Shown: positions 28,592-37,281 of the stretch, one piece after another
Layout of the letters: every line of letters begins with the position of its first letter
Position numbering within the stretch: position 1 is the first letter of the stretch
Assembly: GCA_030528385.1 (NCBI GenBank)
Contig: JAUMYZ010000015.1
Coordinates: 1 to 51,289, forward strand
From: Moraxella sp.
GTDB taxonomy: Bacteria; Pseudomonadota; Gammaproteobacteria; Pseudomonadales; Moraxellaceae
Direction: 5' to 3'
Length of the DNA stretch: 51,289 nt
Notes under the pieces: generated by a model
Database searches by the model: none
What the model was told of the DNA's origin: nothing
Seen by the model: only the letters and a program-made list of their open reading frames with translations
Translations under genes and position numbers: made by a program

Positions 28592-29074
28592 TCAATAAAA
28601 GTGATACAGATGTGTTGTTATTGGCTTAGGGATTTTTAAAACTTCCCATGTGTGTTTGCCATCATGGAGTGCCACAACCTGCCGACTGAGTAGAAGCAGC
28701 ACAGCATCGTATTGTCAAGCCAATCATCTAAGTGCTGACAAGGCGTGGGCAAGGAGATTTACACAAAAAACGCAAATTCATCTTGATTGAGCAGTATCCA
28801 AGCAACATCACCATGTAAGGCTTTGATTTTTTGGATAAAAATTGCCGTACGATGGCGTGTTGTGAATGATACAGCTGGTTATCATAAAAGACAAACGATG
28901 TTATGGGTTTGTTGTCATCATACCAAATCCCTGATTGTCTAAATTTATTAAACAGTGGCTCACCACTTTTGTCATCGGCATGGACAATGTTGCCAATGTT
29001 TAAAAAATCAAACCTTTGTTGCAGTATTTGTTTGGTGTGATAAATTTTAAGTTGTCGTATTTTTGGCTCATCAT
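28592..29074 (-). pseudogene. Decayed unidentified gene with several frameshifts
   Basis: No intact frame exists here, but three minus-strand segments in different frames read as continuous protein. Segment 1 starts at the ATG at 29074 (MMSQKYDNLK) and needs a -1 shift near the T-run 29045-29048. Segment 2 (IYHTKQILQQRFDFLN...YDNQLYH) needs a second -1 shift near 28865. Segment 3 (FTTRHRTAIFIQKIKALHGD... FAFFV) stops at 28759. Joined, they give about 105 residues. A further stretch over 28592-28711 (YDAVLLLL...KHTWEVLKIPKP) may be the rest of the same gene or another remnant. I recognise no family. Both lesions look like single-base losses in short runs, so sequencing error is the alternative. 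Confidence 0.5.
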
Positions 29075-29093
29075 TTGCTCTGATGTTTGTGCA

Positions 29094-30725
29094 TCATATC
29101 AGCACCCGCCACAGCACAAAGCCCATCGCCATCAGGTGAAACATCACCCCTACCCACCACACAGGCACGGTCAGCCCTATGGCAATCAAGCCCAAAAACC
29201 CACCAAACGCCACCCAATCATGGCGTTTTTGGTTTAAAAAATCCGCCCTTAGGGCTTGCAGTTCGCGTAAGTTTTTGTCTTGTCTTGCCCCAAGTGTGGC
29301 AAGCGATTGGATGCTTTGAATGGTAAATTTGGGCAGTTCGCTGGCGGACAATAAATGCTCTGGCAATCTGTCTTGTAGTCTTTCTAGGTGTTTGATGGGG
29401 TCTAGTTGGTCTTTGACCCAAGTGGTGAGTATCGGTTTGGCAAGCGACCAAATGTCCAAATCAGGATACAGCTCACGCCCAAGCCCTTCTACATGAACCA
29501 AGGTTTTAAGTAGCAACATGAGCTGGGGTGGTATGCTCATCTGATGACGCCGAGCGATGGAGAGAATCTCAAACAAAATCCCTGCAAAATCAAGCTCACT
29601 CATCGGTTTTGATACCATAGGACTGACGGTGCGAGCCATGTCTTGAATCAGGGCGTGTTTGTCGGCTGATGGCGGTATCCAACCTGCTTGACTGATGATG
29701 TCCACCAGCGTGGTGTAGTTGCCATTCATCACCGACAGCAGCAGGCGAGCCACAACCAATTGGTCGTCTTTGGCAAGCTCACCCATGATGGCACAATCTA
29801 GCCCCAAATATCGTGGTTTTGCTACCGCTTGTCCATTTGGCAAGGTTTCCACAAAGATGTTCCCTGGGTGCATGTCAGCATGAAAAAAGTTATCGCGAAA
29901 CACTTGGGTAAAAAAGATGGTCAGGCCATTTTTGGCAAGCAAAGCCCTGTCATAGCCAAGGGCATCAAATTTATCTGTCTGAGAAATTGGTACGCCAAAA
30001 ATACGCTCTGACACCATGACCGATTTATTTGCCATGTACACTTGTGGCACATAAATCAGCGGTGAGTTTAAAAAGTTGTTACGCATTTTGGTGGCGTTGG
30101 CGGCTTCTAAGGTCAAATCAAGCTCATTGAGCATGATTTGCCGATAGTCTTCTACAATATTGATGATGTGTATTGCACGAGCCGACTCCAAGCGAGCCGA
30201 CAGCCAGCTTGCCAATTCACGCAGTAGTTCAAAGTCTTTGATGATGATGGGTTTGATGTCAGGGCGGACGACTTTAACCACCACTTCACGACCATCGGGC
30301 AGACAAGCGGTATGCACTTGGGCAATACTGGCGGCGGCAAGGGGCTTGTTGTCAAACCGCACAAACAGTTCATCAACCGATTTGCCAAGCCCTGTTTTGG
30401 GGTGTTGGATTTCTTGTTTTAGGATTGCCACATCAAAGGGGGCGACTTTGTCTTGTAGTAGTGATAGCTGAGCGATGATGTCAGGTGGCAACAGGTCAGA
30501 GCGGGTGGAGAGCAGTTGCCCAAGTTTTAAAAACAGCGTGCCCATTTCTTCTAAGGCGAGCTTAATGCCCAAGGGGTTGTGTTTTTTGCCAAAGCTGGCT
30601 GGGTGTGAGCGCATGAGTTTGGCAAGCGGGGCAAGCTCGGGTATGTTGACAAAATGAGTGTCTAGCCGATGTTTGGCAGCAATGCGATATAGGTTAAGCA
30701 GGCGTTTTCGGTGAGCGATGAGCAT
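29094..30725 (-). CDS. ubiB: Ubiquinone biosynthesis regulatory kinase-like protein UbiB
   Basis: UbiB is an atypical kinase/ATPase of the ABC1/ADCK family needed for ubiquinone synthesis, bound to the inner membrane. In the 543-residue protein, the family motif LFLKLGQLLSTRSDLLP (KxGQ) is near residue 65, the AAAS nucleotide loop is in LAAASIAQVHTACL, VVVKVVRP carries the ATP Lys, and FFHADMHPGNIF is the catalytic loop. Two C-terminal hydrophobic helices (AFGGFLGLIAIGLTVPVWW and VGVMFHLMAMGFVLWRVL) anchor it. It follows the broken ubiJ-like frame by two bases and ubiE beyond that, the E. coli order ubiE-ubiJ-ubiB. tatABC is not downstream. Confidence 0.94.
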   Translation of the reverse strand: MLIAHRKRLLNLYRIAAKHRLDTHFVNIPELAPLAKLMRSHPASFGKKHNPLGIKLALEEMGTLFLKLGQLLSTRSDLLPPDIIAQLSLLQDKVAPFDVAILKQEIQHPKTGLGKSVDELFVRFDNKPLAAASIAQVHTACLPDGREVVVKVVRPDIKPIIIKDFELLRELASWLSARLESARAIHIINIVEDYRQIMLNELDLTLEAANATKMRNNFLNSPLIYVPQVYMANKSVMVSERIFGVPISQTDKFDALGYDRALLAKNGLTIFFTQVFRDNFFHADMHPGNIFVETLPNGQAVAKPRYLGLDCAIMGELAKDDQLVVARLLLSVMNGNYTTLVDIISQAGWIPPSADKHALIQDMARTVSPMVSKPMSELDFAGILFEILSIARRHQMSIPPQLMLLLKTLVHVEGLGRELYPDLDIWSLAKPILTTWVKDQLDPIKHLERLQDRLPEHLLSASELPKFTIQSIQSLATLGARQDKNLRELQALRADFLNQKRHDWVAFGGFLGLIAIGLTVPVWWVGVMFHLMAMGFVLWRVLI

Positions 30726-30727
30726 GA

Positions 30728-31079
30728 CTAAAAATATAAATAAAAGCGGTCAAGCAGGGCTTGGCTTTTTGGGTGGGTGTGTATGATGGCTACATTGCCT
30801 GTGATGGCTATTGATGAACATCGGTATCATTGGTCAGGCACGCCATCAGCTCTTGTAAGCTGGCAGTGCTCAATGTGCCATCTGTGTCATCAGACAAAGC
30901 AGATGGTGCAGGCTCAAAGCGGACGTCAAACACCACATCACCAAGCCATGAAGCAAAATCGCCCCAATATGAATACGCAAAGTTTTGCCAATCAAAGGGG
31001 CTTTGTCATCATCGCTTGGGTCATCAAACAAGTGATTAATGGTGGTTTTTACAATGCCAAGAGCCAGCACAGTCAGCAT
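30728..31079 (-). pseudogene. ubiJ: Frameshifted UbiJ-like accessory factor
   Basis: UbiJ is the SCP2-domain lipid-binding factor of the ubiquinone synthesis complex. The frame starting at 31079 (MLTVLALGIVKTTINHLF ... LIGKTLRIHIG) resembles a UbiJ N-terminus but leaves frame at the C4 run 30962-30965. A -1 shift restores DVVFDVRFEPAPSALSDD...LQELMACL, and a second -1 shift near 30811 restores AITGNVAII up to a TAG two bases before ubiB. Joined, this is about 117 residues, shorter than E. coli UbiJ (201), so the C-terminal part also seems lost. Position between ubiE and ubiB supports the identity strongly. Alternatives are a divergent short UbiJ with sequencing errors at the two runs. Confidence 0.65.
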
Positions 31080-31087
31080 GATTATCT

Positions 31088-31951
31088 TTAACGGGGTTTA
31101 AAACCACGATGTACCGCCACGATACCGCCGGTTAAATTGTGATAATCACAATTGACAAAACCTGCTTGCTCCATCATCTGTTTTAACGTGGCTTGGTCGG
31201 GGTGCATGCGAATACTTTCTGCCAAATATTGATAACTGTCGCCATCGCCTGCCACGATTTTGCCCATGAGTGGTAGGGCGGTAAAGGAGTATAGGTCGTA
31301 GGCTTTGGACAGTGGCTCAAACACAGGTTTGCTAAACTCTAACACGAGCAGTCGCCCACTTGGTTTTAGCACTCGCCACATGGCTTCTAGGGCTTTTTGT
31401 TTGTCGGTAACGTTACGCAGTCCAAAGCTGATTGTTACCAAATCAAAAGAATTGTCATCAAAGGGCGTGAGCGTTTCGGCATTGGCAAGTACAAAATCCA
31501 CGTTGTTACAGCCAGCATTAATCAGGCGAGTACGCCCAACTTCTAGCATGGCTTCGTTAATGTCAGAAAGCACCACGCGTCCACTTCGCCCCACTTCTTT
31601 GCTAAATGCTTTTGCCAAATCGCCCGTGCCGCCAGCAATATCAAGCACATTTTGACCGGCACGCACGCCACTCATTTTGATGGCAAAACGCTTCCACAGC
31701 CGGTGAATGCCAAAGCTCATCAAATCGTTCATGATGTCATATTTACTGGCAACAGACGTAAACACTTGTCCGACTTTGGCTTCTTTGTCATGAGCATTGA
31801 TGGTTTGGTAGCCAAAATGCGTGGTTTCGCCCACATTTTTAGAATAACGGTTGTCAGCTTGCTCGCCTGCGGGTGTTTGCATGGCGGATTGTCCTTGGGG
31901 CGTGCCGGTGGGGAGAATGTTGGGGTTGGTAAAATCGTTGTCGGTGCTCAT
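31088..31951 (-). CDS. ubiE: Ubiquinone/menaquinone C-methyltransferase UbiE
   Basis: UbiE is the SAM-dependent methyltransferase that methylates the quinone ring at C2 in ubiquinone and menaquinone synthesis. In the 287-residue protein, the SAM motif [12 protein letters not shown] is near residue 102 and the family signatures [14 protein letters not shown] and [15 protein letters not shown] are clear. I use the ATG at 31949-31951, with GGA about eight bases upstream; a TTG 15 codons earlier is possible. Even so, about 35 residues rich in Thr, Gly and Gln precede the region matching E. coli UbiE (251 residues). It begins the ubiE-(ubiJ)-ubiB operon. Confidence 0.94.
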   Translation of the reverse strand: MSTDNDFTNPNILPTGTPQGQSAMQTPAGEQADNRYSKNVGETTHFGYQTINAHDKEAKVGQVFTSVASKYDIMNDLMSFGIHRLWKRFAIKMSGVRAGQNVLDIAGGTGDLAKAFSKEVGRSGRVVLSDINEAMLEVGRTRLINAGCNNVDFVLANAETLTPFDDNSFDLVTISFGLRNVTDKQKALEAMWRVLKPSGRLLVLEFSKPVFEPLSKAYDLYSFTALPLMGKIVAGDGDSYQYLAESIRMHPDQATLKQMMEQAGFVNCDYHNLTGGIVAVHRGFKPR

Positions 31952-32043
31952 GTGTTGTCCAAATCTTGGTAATAAAATACGCTTATTATACGACAAATAA
32001 GCACATTTTTGGGAATTATTGATGGACGTTGCTTTGTCTATAC

Positions 32044-32070
32044 AAAAAACCCAGCGATAAAGCTGAGTTT
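32044..32070 (-). terminator. Terminator downstream of the acidic paralogue pair
   Basis: On the minus strand AACTCAGC and GCTGGGTT (one G-U pair) form an 8-bp stem around a six-base loop, followed by six T residues. It ends transcription of the genes at 32.1-32.9 kb before ubiE. Confidence 0.8.
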
Positions 32071-32095
32071 GGGGTTAATTTGAGCTGGTAAACTT

Positions 32096-32565
32096 GGGTC
32101 AATACACATCAAAATAGGCGTAATAGTCTATGTCAAAAACAGTGGACAAACGCTCTAAAATGCCAGCCGACTTGGCAGTAAATGACAAATCCACTTTATC
32201 ATTTTCATCATGAAATGGCACATAAACATGAATAATACTTTGTTCATGTTTATCAAAAAATGCGATATTTTGGTGATAATCAATAACACCAATAGCGTAT
32301 TCAAGCCAATCACCAAAGCTGTCGCTTTCACCTTTAATGTGCAGATAAATCCTATCGCCATTCTTGGAGAATGAAGTGCTTAAAGCATCATGGCTATTTG
32401 CATGGTTTAACACTTCTTCTTGGTGGCAAATCTCAAAAGCAATTACCCAATCTATTTTAAAAGTTATCATGATGGTGTCTTATGGTCTATTATCAAGCCT
32501 TTGTAATTTTTTGATGACTTGGTGGGTCAATACACATCAAAATAGGCGTAATAGTCTATGTCAAA
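32096..32565. repeat. 42-bp identical direct repeat at 3' ends of paralogues
   Basis: Bases 32096-32137 and 32524-32565 are identical. They encode the last 12 residues and stop of both paralogues plus three to four bases beyond. The rest of the two genes is much more divergent, so the identity points to recent recombination, gene conversion or cassette exchange using this end. Confidence 0.9.
32099..32470 (-). CDS. Small acidic protein, tandem paralogue 1
   Basis: I do not recognise a family. The 123-residue protein is acidic, soluble and has no signal peptide. It shares its whole plan with the frameshifted gene upstream at 32527-32896: an N-terminal strand ending in AFEIC, a central GDWLEYAIGVIDY motif near 60, an FF pair, a VPFHDEN segment, and an identical C-terminus FDIDYYAYFDVY. 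Small acidic proteins duplicated in tandem with variable bodies are often immunity proteins, but no toxin gene is nearby, so this is only a guess. The start SD is weak. Confidence 0.6.
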   Translation of the reverse strand: MITFKIDWVIAFEICHQEEVLNHANSHDALSTSFSKNGDRIYLHIKGESDSFGDWLEYAIGVIDYHQNIAFFDKHEQSIIHVYVPFHDENDKVDLSFTAKSAGILERLSTVFDIDYYAYFDVY

Positions 32566-32896
32566 CAGTACAGACAACTGACGTAAAACAATGGCATGTG
32601 TGGCATGAAACAACAAATCGGCAGTTTGATGATTTTCATCAAATGGCAAATTTAAGTGCAAAATACCACTGTCTATTTTTTTTAAAAAAGTCTTTGTGTT
32701 TGGTATAATCAATCAAAGACAGGGTTTCATTCAGCCAATCGGACAATTTGTCAAAGGATTTGTGGTTAAAGATGAGAAGTATATCGTCATTTTCTACACA
32801 CAATTCTATCAAATGGGGATAGTGATGATTTTTTAGCCAAGTTTCAACATCAGTACGATAGTCGGCTCTAAAACAAAGGGTTAAATCGGCTTTCAT
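32527..32896 (-). pseudogene. Tandem paralogue 2, interrupted at an A8 tract
   Basis: This is a paralogue of the preceding entry, split by a frameshift. The first frame (ATG at 32896, KADLTLCFRADYRTD) runs through SDWLNETLSLIDY and DFFKK, then leaves register in eight A residues (minus strand; plus T-run 32676-32683). The second frame resumes IDSGILHLNLPFDENH and ends in the identical FDIDYYAYFDVY. Seven A residues would give a continuous 122-residue protein with exactly the same FF-to-PF spacing as paralogue 1. The state may be a +1 mutation, a phase-OFF variant, or corrected by slippage or -1 frameshifting on the A-tract. It could also be an assembly error. Confidence 0.7.
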
Positions 32897-32944
32897 TGTC
32901 TTTATGGAGCTGTGTTGGTTAAATTTGGTGTTTGGTGAATTTGC

Positions 32945-33889
32945 TCACTTTTTATCAAACTGATTTTGGCACAGTTTAATAAATTCTTGTCCAAATTTAC
33001 GAATGTCGCTGTCATCACGCACGGCAATCCAACTGGTAAACCGACCAAAATGCGTAATCGGAATGGCAACCAAATCAGAATAGTGCTTGGGCTCGTAAGC
33101 CATCTCGGCGATGATACCCACACCAAGCCCCGCCGACACATAAGTGCTAATCACATCAGAGTCCAAGGCAGACAAAATCACATCAGGGGTCAAACCTGCC
33201 TTGGCAAAGGCTTTATCTATCGCACTTCTGCCTGTAAAACCGCCATGATAAGTAACGATGGGATAGCTTGCCAATGTTGGCAAATCCACGCTGTCCACCA
33301 TGTCTGCAAACTGGGCAAGTTCATGGTCTTTGGGCACGATGACCACGTGCGACCAGTCGTAGTAGCGATGACAACGAAGCACGCTGTTGTTTAACAGACT
33401 TTCGGTGGCAATGCCAATGTCCGCTTGCCCACGAATGACCATTTGGGCGATGGTTTCGGGGTCAGCTTGTTGTAAAATCAGATTAACCTTGTTAAATTTT
33501 TTACGAAAGGTCTTGACGATGCTGGGCAATACATAACGGGCTTGGGTGTGGGTGGTGGCAACGGTAAGCGTGCCTTCTTGGGCATTATTAAAGTCAAGGC
33601 TTAAATTTTCTATGGTGCGAATTTCAGCAAAAATCGCTTCAATGTGGGGCAGCAGTGCCTTACCAATGGGGGTAAGTCCCGTTAGGCGTTTGCCTTGGCG
33701 GGTAAAGACGTCGGTTTTAAGCTGATTTTCTAGGGCGGCGATTTGCTTGGACAAGCTAGATTGACTGGTGTGCAGTCTTTCGGCGGCTTGGCTAAGGTTA
33801 TAACCATTAACCACTGTGTGCCAAACGGTCTCAAGCTGTTTGAGCTGAATTTGTAAGTGTTTTTGGTTAATCACCACATCAATCGCCAT
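32945..33889 (-). CDS. CysB-type LysR-family regulator
   Basis: A 314-residue LysR-type transcription factor. The N-terminal helix-turn-helix (LSQAAERLHTSQSSLSKQIAALENQL, about residues 29-54) and the KxLTxxTPxGxALLP linker resemble CysB/Cbl, the activators of sulfate and sulfonate assimilation that respond to N-acetylserine or adenosine phosphosulfate. The effector domain shows TVATTHTQARYVLP, a CysB-like segment with the TTHTQARY motif. AGGA lies eight bases before the ATG at 33887-33889; the longer frame to 33976 lacks support. Whether it is CysB itself cannot be settled without regulon data. Confidence 0.85.
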   Translation of the reverse strand: MAIDVVINQKHLQIQLKQLETVWHTVVNGYNLSQAAERLHTSQSSLSKQIAALENQLKTDVFTRQGKRLTGLTPIGKALLPHIEAIFAEIRTIENLSLDFNNAQEGTLTVATTHTQARYVLPSIVKTFRKKFNKVNLILQQADPETIAQMVIRGQADIGIATESLLNNSVLRCHRYYDWSHVVIVPKDHELAQFADMVDSVDLPTLASYPIVTYHGGFTGRSAIDKAFAKAGLTPDVILSALDSDVISTYVSAGLGVGIIAEMAYEPKHYSDLVAIPITHFGRFTSWIAVRDDSDIRKFGQEFIKLCQNQFDKK

Positions 33890-34135
33890 AAGATGTATCC
33901 TTTGTATTGTTTGTTGGGTGCGCTCATTATAAAAGCGTGTTGCTAAAAATAAAGTGCCAAATCTGATAAATGTCATGCAAAAATAGAATAAGCAGATGGA
34001 TTTTGTTGTGATTGCAGAATATCAGAACGGTCGTTTTGTTTTGAAAGATGGGCTTTTTAGGCGATTTGTAAAAATGCTTTGTATCTTATCAAATATCGTC
34101 TAAAATGGCGATTTATTTGTAGATGTGATGACAAA

Positions 34136-35725
34136 ATGACAGCGACAAATACACCCCAATCCCAAGTGAGCAGCTGGCAGGCGTTTAAATTGGCGTATGT
34201 CAATCGTCAAGCCTTGGCAATGCTGTTTTTGGGGTTTTCGGCAGGGATACCAATTTTACTGATTTTTAGCAGTTTGGGGCTGTGGTTGCGTGAAGCGGGT
34301 ATTGACCGAGCCACCGTAACCATGTTCAGTTGGGCGGCTTTGGGCTATTCTTTTAAATTTATTTGGTCGCCTTTGGTAGATACGCTGCCTTTACCAATAA
34401 TAAATCGGTGGTTGGGGCACAGACGTTCTTGGCTCTTTTTTACCCAAGTGATGGTCATCATCGCCATTTGTGTGATGGCAAATACCGACCCTGTGGGCAA
34501 CGCACTGACAGTGATGGCGATGGGCGCGGTGCTTTTGGGTTTTGCATCGGCCACCCAAGACATTGTCATTGACGCGTATCGGATTGAGTGTGCCGCCAGC
34601 GAGCAACAGACCGCCTTGTCGGCTTGTTATGTGGGCGGTTATCGCATTGGTATGATTGTCTCAGGGGCAGGCGCGTTGTATTTGGCGGACTTTTTTGGCT
34701 CAACCGAAGCGGCTTATAGTTATGCAGCGTGGCAAAAAACCTACCTAATAATGGCAGCAACCATGCTCATTGGGGTGGCAACAACACTGTCCATTCGTGA
34801 ACCACAGTTTAGGGTGAACAAAGCCACCTTGCCAACGATGGATTATGTGCGTTTGGTGGCGGTGTTTGCTTTGTCGGTGGTTGCCTTTATTATCGCATAT
34901 CGTTGGTTGGGGGGGGTGTTGCCAGAGACTGACGGTGTTGGTCTGGCTTTTTTGCTTGGCTGCGTGCAGTTTGTTGGCAGTGGCGTGGTGATGGCAACTG
35001 TTGGGCTGCTGCTGGTACAAACAGGCGTGGTTGCCAAACAAGTTGCCAATGAGACATGGATAACGCCGATTACTGACTTTTTTAAGCGTTATGGCAAAAA
35101 AGCCATGTTGGTGCTGGCATTGATTGGCCTGTATCGCATTTCTGACATTGTGGCGGGCAACATCTCCAACTTGTTTTATCAAGACTTAGGATTTAGCAAA
35201 ACCCAAATTGCCGACGCTGTCAAGGTGGTGGGGGTGATTTCGTCCATTGGCGGCGCTTTTGTTGGGGGGTGGGTTGCCCAAAAAATCGGCGTGATAAAAG
35301 CGATGATGGTTGGGGCGATATTGGCTTGTATCACCAATTTGTTATTTATTTTGCTGTTTTATGCCACCAACATTGCTACGATGTATGTGGCGGTGATTTT
35401 GGATAATTTGGCGGCAGGTTTGGCAACGGGCGTATTTATTGCCTTTTTGTCGGCTTTGACGTCTATTCGCTTTACGGCGGTGCAGTATGCCTTGTTTTCA
35501 TCACTGATGACTCTGTCGCCCAAGATTTTGGGGGGGTATTCAGGGGCGATTGTGGAAGCGACCAGTTATCCTGTCTTTTTTATGATTACCTTTTTGATGG
35601 GCGTGCCTGTGTTGTTGTTGGTGTATTTGGTGGGCAAATACATTGATTTGGGCGATGACAAATTGACCTTTAATGATGAACAAAATAACAAATCCCACGA
35701 TAACTCAAATAAAAAAACAGTATAA
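34136..35725 (+). CDS. ampG: AmpG-family muropeptide MFS transporter
   Basis: AmpG imports GlcNAc-anhydro-muropeptides released during cell-wall turnover, feeding recycling and, in some bacteria, AmpC induction. The 529-residue protein has about 14 hydrophobic segments. AmpG features include FLGFSAGIPILLIFSSLGLWLREAGI, the SFKFIWSPLVDTLPLP stretch and ATQDIVIDAYRIE. The ATG at 34136 is chosen; an in-frame TTG 19 codons earlier is unsupported. Its SD is weak. The 3' end overlaps prmC by 53 bp. The start of an overlapping operon ampG-prmC-moeB-like-ABC1 is likely. Confidence 0.9.
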   Translation: MTATNTPQSQVSSWQAFKLAYVNRQALAMLFLGFSAGIPILLIFSSLGLWLREAGIDRATVTMFSWAALGYSFKFIWSPLVDTLPLPIINRWLGHRRSWLFFTQVMVIIAICVMANTDPVGNALTVMAMGAVLLGFASATQDIVIDAYRIECAASEQQTALSACYVGGYRIGMIVSGAGALYLADFFGSTEAAYSYAAWQKTYLIMAATMLIGVATTLSIREPQFRVNKATLPTMDYVRLVAVFALSVVAFIIAYRWLGGVLPETDGVGLAFLLGCVQFVGSGVVMATVGLLLVQTGVVAKQVANETWITPITDFFKRYGKKAMLVLALIGLYRISDIVAGNISNLFYQDLGFSKTQIADAVKVVGVISSIGGAFVGGWVAQKIGVIKAMMVGAILACITNLLFILLFYATNIATMYVAVILDNLAAGLATGVFIAFLSALTSIRFTAVQYALFSSLMTLSPKILGGYSGAIVEATSYPVFFMITFLMGVPVLLLVYLVGKYIDLGDDKLTFNDEQNNKSHDNSNKKTV

Positions 35726-36530
35726 AAACAGCGCTTTGCCAGCGCATTGGTGGCAATCTTGGCTGCTTTTTGTGCTTGATAAGCCCAGCAGCTTTTTGAT
35801 TACCGATGGCGCATACGTGCTCAGCGATGATGAACATCAAGCGTTTTTGGCAGGCATTGAGCGCATGATGGCAGGCGAGCCGTTGGCATATTTGTTTGGT
35901 TATCAGGCGTTTTGGGGGAGAGATTTTTTGCTCAATGCGCACACGCTTATCCCCAGAGCAGACACAGAATTGTTGGTGGCAACGGCATTGTCCCACTTAC
36001 AAAGCCGTCAGATAACCGCGCCATCTGTTCTGGATTTGGGCACAGGCTCTGGCTGCATTGCCATCACCCTTGCCAAAGAATTGCCCAATGCCACAGTGTT
36101 GGCGGTGGATTGCGCTGCGTCAGCCCTAGGTGTTGCCCGAACAAATGCCCAGCGCCTACAAGCCCACAACTGCCAATTTTTGCACAGCGATTGGTTTGAT
36201 AAAGTGGTGGGGCGCTTTGAAATGATTGTTGCCAATCCGCCATACATCGCCAAAGACGATGTGCATTTGTCGGCATTGCACGCTGAGCCTATCGGCGCTT
36301 TGGTGGCGGACAAGCAAGGTTTGGCGGACATTGAGCGGATTGTTGGCTGTGCCAAAGACCATCTAAGTGCTGGCGGTATGTTGGCGATAGAGCATGGGTA
36401 CAATCAAGCCAAGCAAGTGCGTCAGTTGTTTGCTCAAGCGGGGTTTTGTCAAGTGCGCACCATAAAAGACTATGGTGGCAATGACAGAGTAACGACAGGA
36501 ATGTGCGATGACCGACTTAAACGACGATGA
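35673..36530 (+). CDS. prmC: Release factor glutamine methyltransferase PrmC
   Basis: PrmC (HemK) N5-methylates the Gln of the GGQ motif in RF1 and RF2, which is needed for efficient termination. The 285-residue protein has a helical N-terminal domain, the SAM-binding motif DLGTGSGCIA at residues 121-130 and the substrate-binding NPPY at 188-191. The first ATG pair (35673/35676) lies 53 bp inside ampG; no later start fits the N-terminal domain. Its substrate RF1 is encoded at 44748 in this window. In E. coli prmC is linked to prfA; here the two are 8 kb apart. Confidence 0.95.
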   Translation: MMNKITNPTITQIKKQYKNSALPAHWWQSWLLFVLDKPSSFLITDGAYVLSDDEHQAFLAGIERMMAGEPLAYLFGYQAFWGRDFLLNAHTLIPRADTELLVATALSHLQSRQITAPSVLDLGTGSGCIAITLAKELPNATVLAVDCAASALGVARTNAQRLQAHNCQFLHSDWFDKVVGRFEMIVANPPYIAKDDVHLSALHAEPIGALVADKQGLADIERIVGCAKDHLSAGGMLAIEHGYNQAKQVRQLFAQAGFCQVRTIKDYGGNDRVTTGMCDDRLKRR

Positions 36531-37269
36531 ACTTTTGCGCTATTCTCGGCAGATTTTGTTGGATGGCTGGGACATGGACGCCCAAATCAACCTAAAAAAC
36601 AGCCGTGTGCTTATCGTTGGGGTGGGGGGCTTGGGCTGTCCTGTGTCGCAGATTTTGGTGCGCGCAGGCGTGGGGTGCGTGTATGTGTTGGATTTTGATG
36701 TGATTGAGCAAAGCAATTTGCAACGCCAAACTTTGTTTGGCGACCAAGATGTCGGCAAGCACAAAGCCCTTGTCGCCACAAACGCCCTAAAAAAACACAA
36801 CCCACTGATTGATGTGCATTGCTTGCCAATCAGACTTGACCAAAAGAACATACACGACGTCTTAAAAACAGATGAGTTTGATTTGTTGATTGATTGTACT
36901 GATAATTTTGCCATTCGTGATTTGCTCAATAAAACGTGTCGTAAGAAAAATTTGCCACTGTTGTCTGCTTCGGCGATTGGTGAAGTCGGACAAATTGCCT
37001 TGTTTACCAAAGAGACGGGTTGTTATGGTTGTTTGTTTGGTGATGACGATGGCGACACCCAAACGTGCGCCACTTCTGGGGTGTTGTCCAGCACCGTGCA
37101 TGTCATCGGTTCAATGAGCGCCCAAGTTGCGCTGGATTTTTTGGGCAGGGGCAACAATCCCATTGCAGGGCAGTTGTTGCTTTGGCAGGGCAAAACCATG
37201 ACCCTAAAAAAAGTGGCATTTATGCCCAATCAAAGTTGCCCTGTTTGCCAGCCTTTACCAGACAAATAA
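36508..37269 (+). CDS. moeB: ThiF/MoeB-family adenylyltransferase
   Basis: An E1-like enzyme that adenylates the C-terminal Gly-Gly of a small sulfur carrier protein such as MoaD (molybdopterin) or ThiS (thiamine). The 253 residues start LNDDELLRYSRQILL, followed by the ATP motif VGVGGLGCPVSQIL near 37-50 and DFDVIEQSNLQRQ. Two zinc Cys pairs, CYGC near 172 and CPVC near 245, are present, and TCATSG includes the likely catalytic Cys. AGGA at 36496-36499 is eight bases upstream, and the gene overlaps prmC by 23 bp. Carrier specificity cannot be read, so the symbol moeB is tentative. Confidence 0.85.
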   Translation: MTDLNDDELLRYSRQILLDGWDMDAQINLKNSRVLIVGVGGLGCPVSQILVRAGVGCVYVLDFDVIEQSNLQRQTLFGDQDVGKHKALVATNALKKHNPLIDVHCLPIRLDQKNIHDVLKTDEFDLLIDCTDNFAIRDLLNKTCRKKNLPLLSASAIGEVGQIALFTKETGCYGCLFGDDDGDTQTCATSGVLSSTVHVIGSMSAQVALDFLGRGNNPIAGQLLLWQGKTMTLKKVAFMPNQSCPVCQPLPDK

Positions 37270-37281
37270 CAAAAAAGGTGC

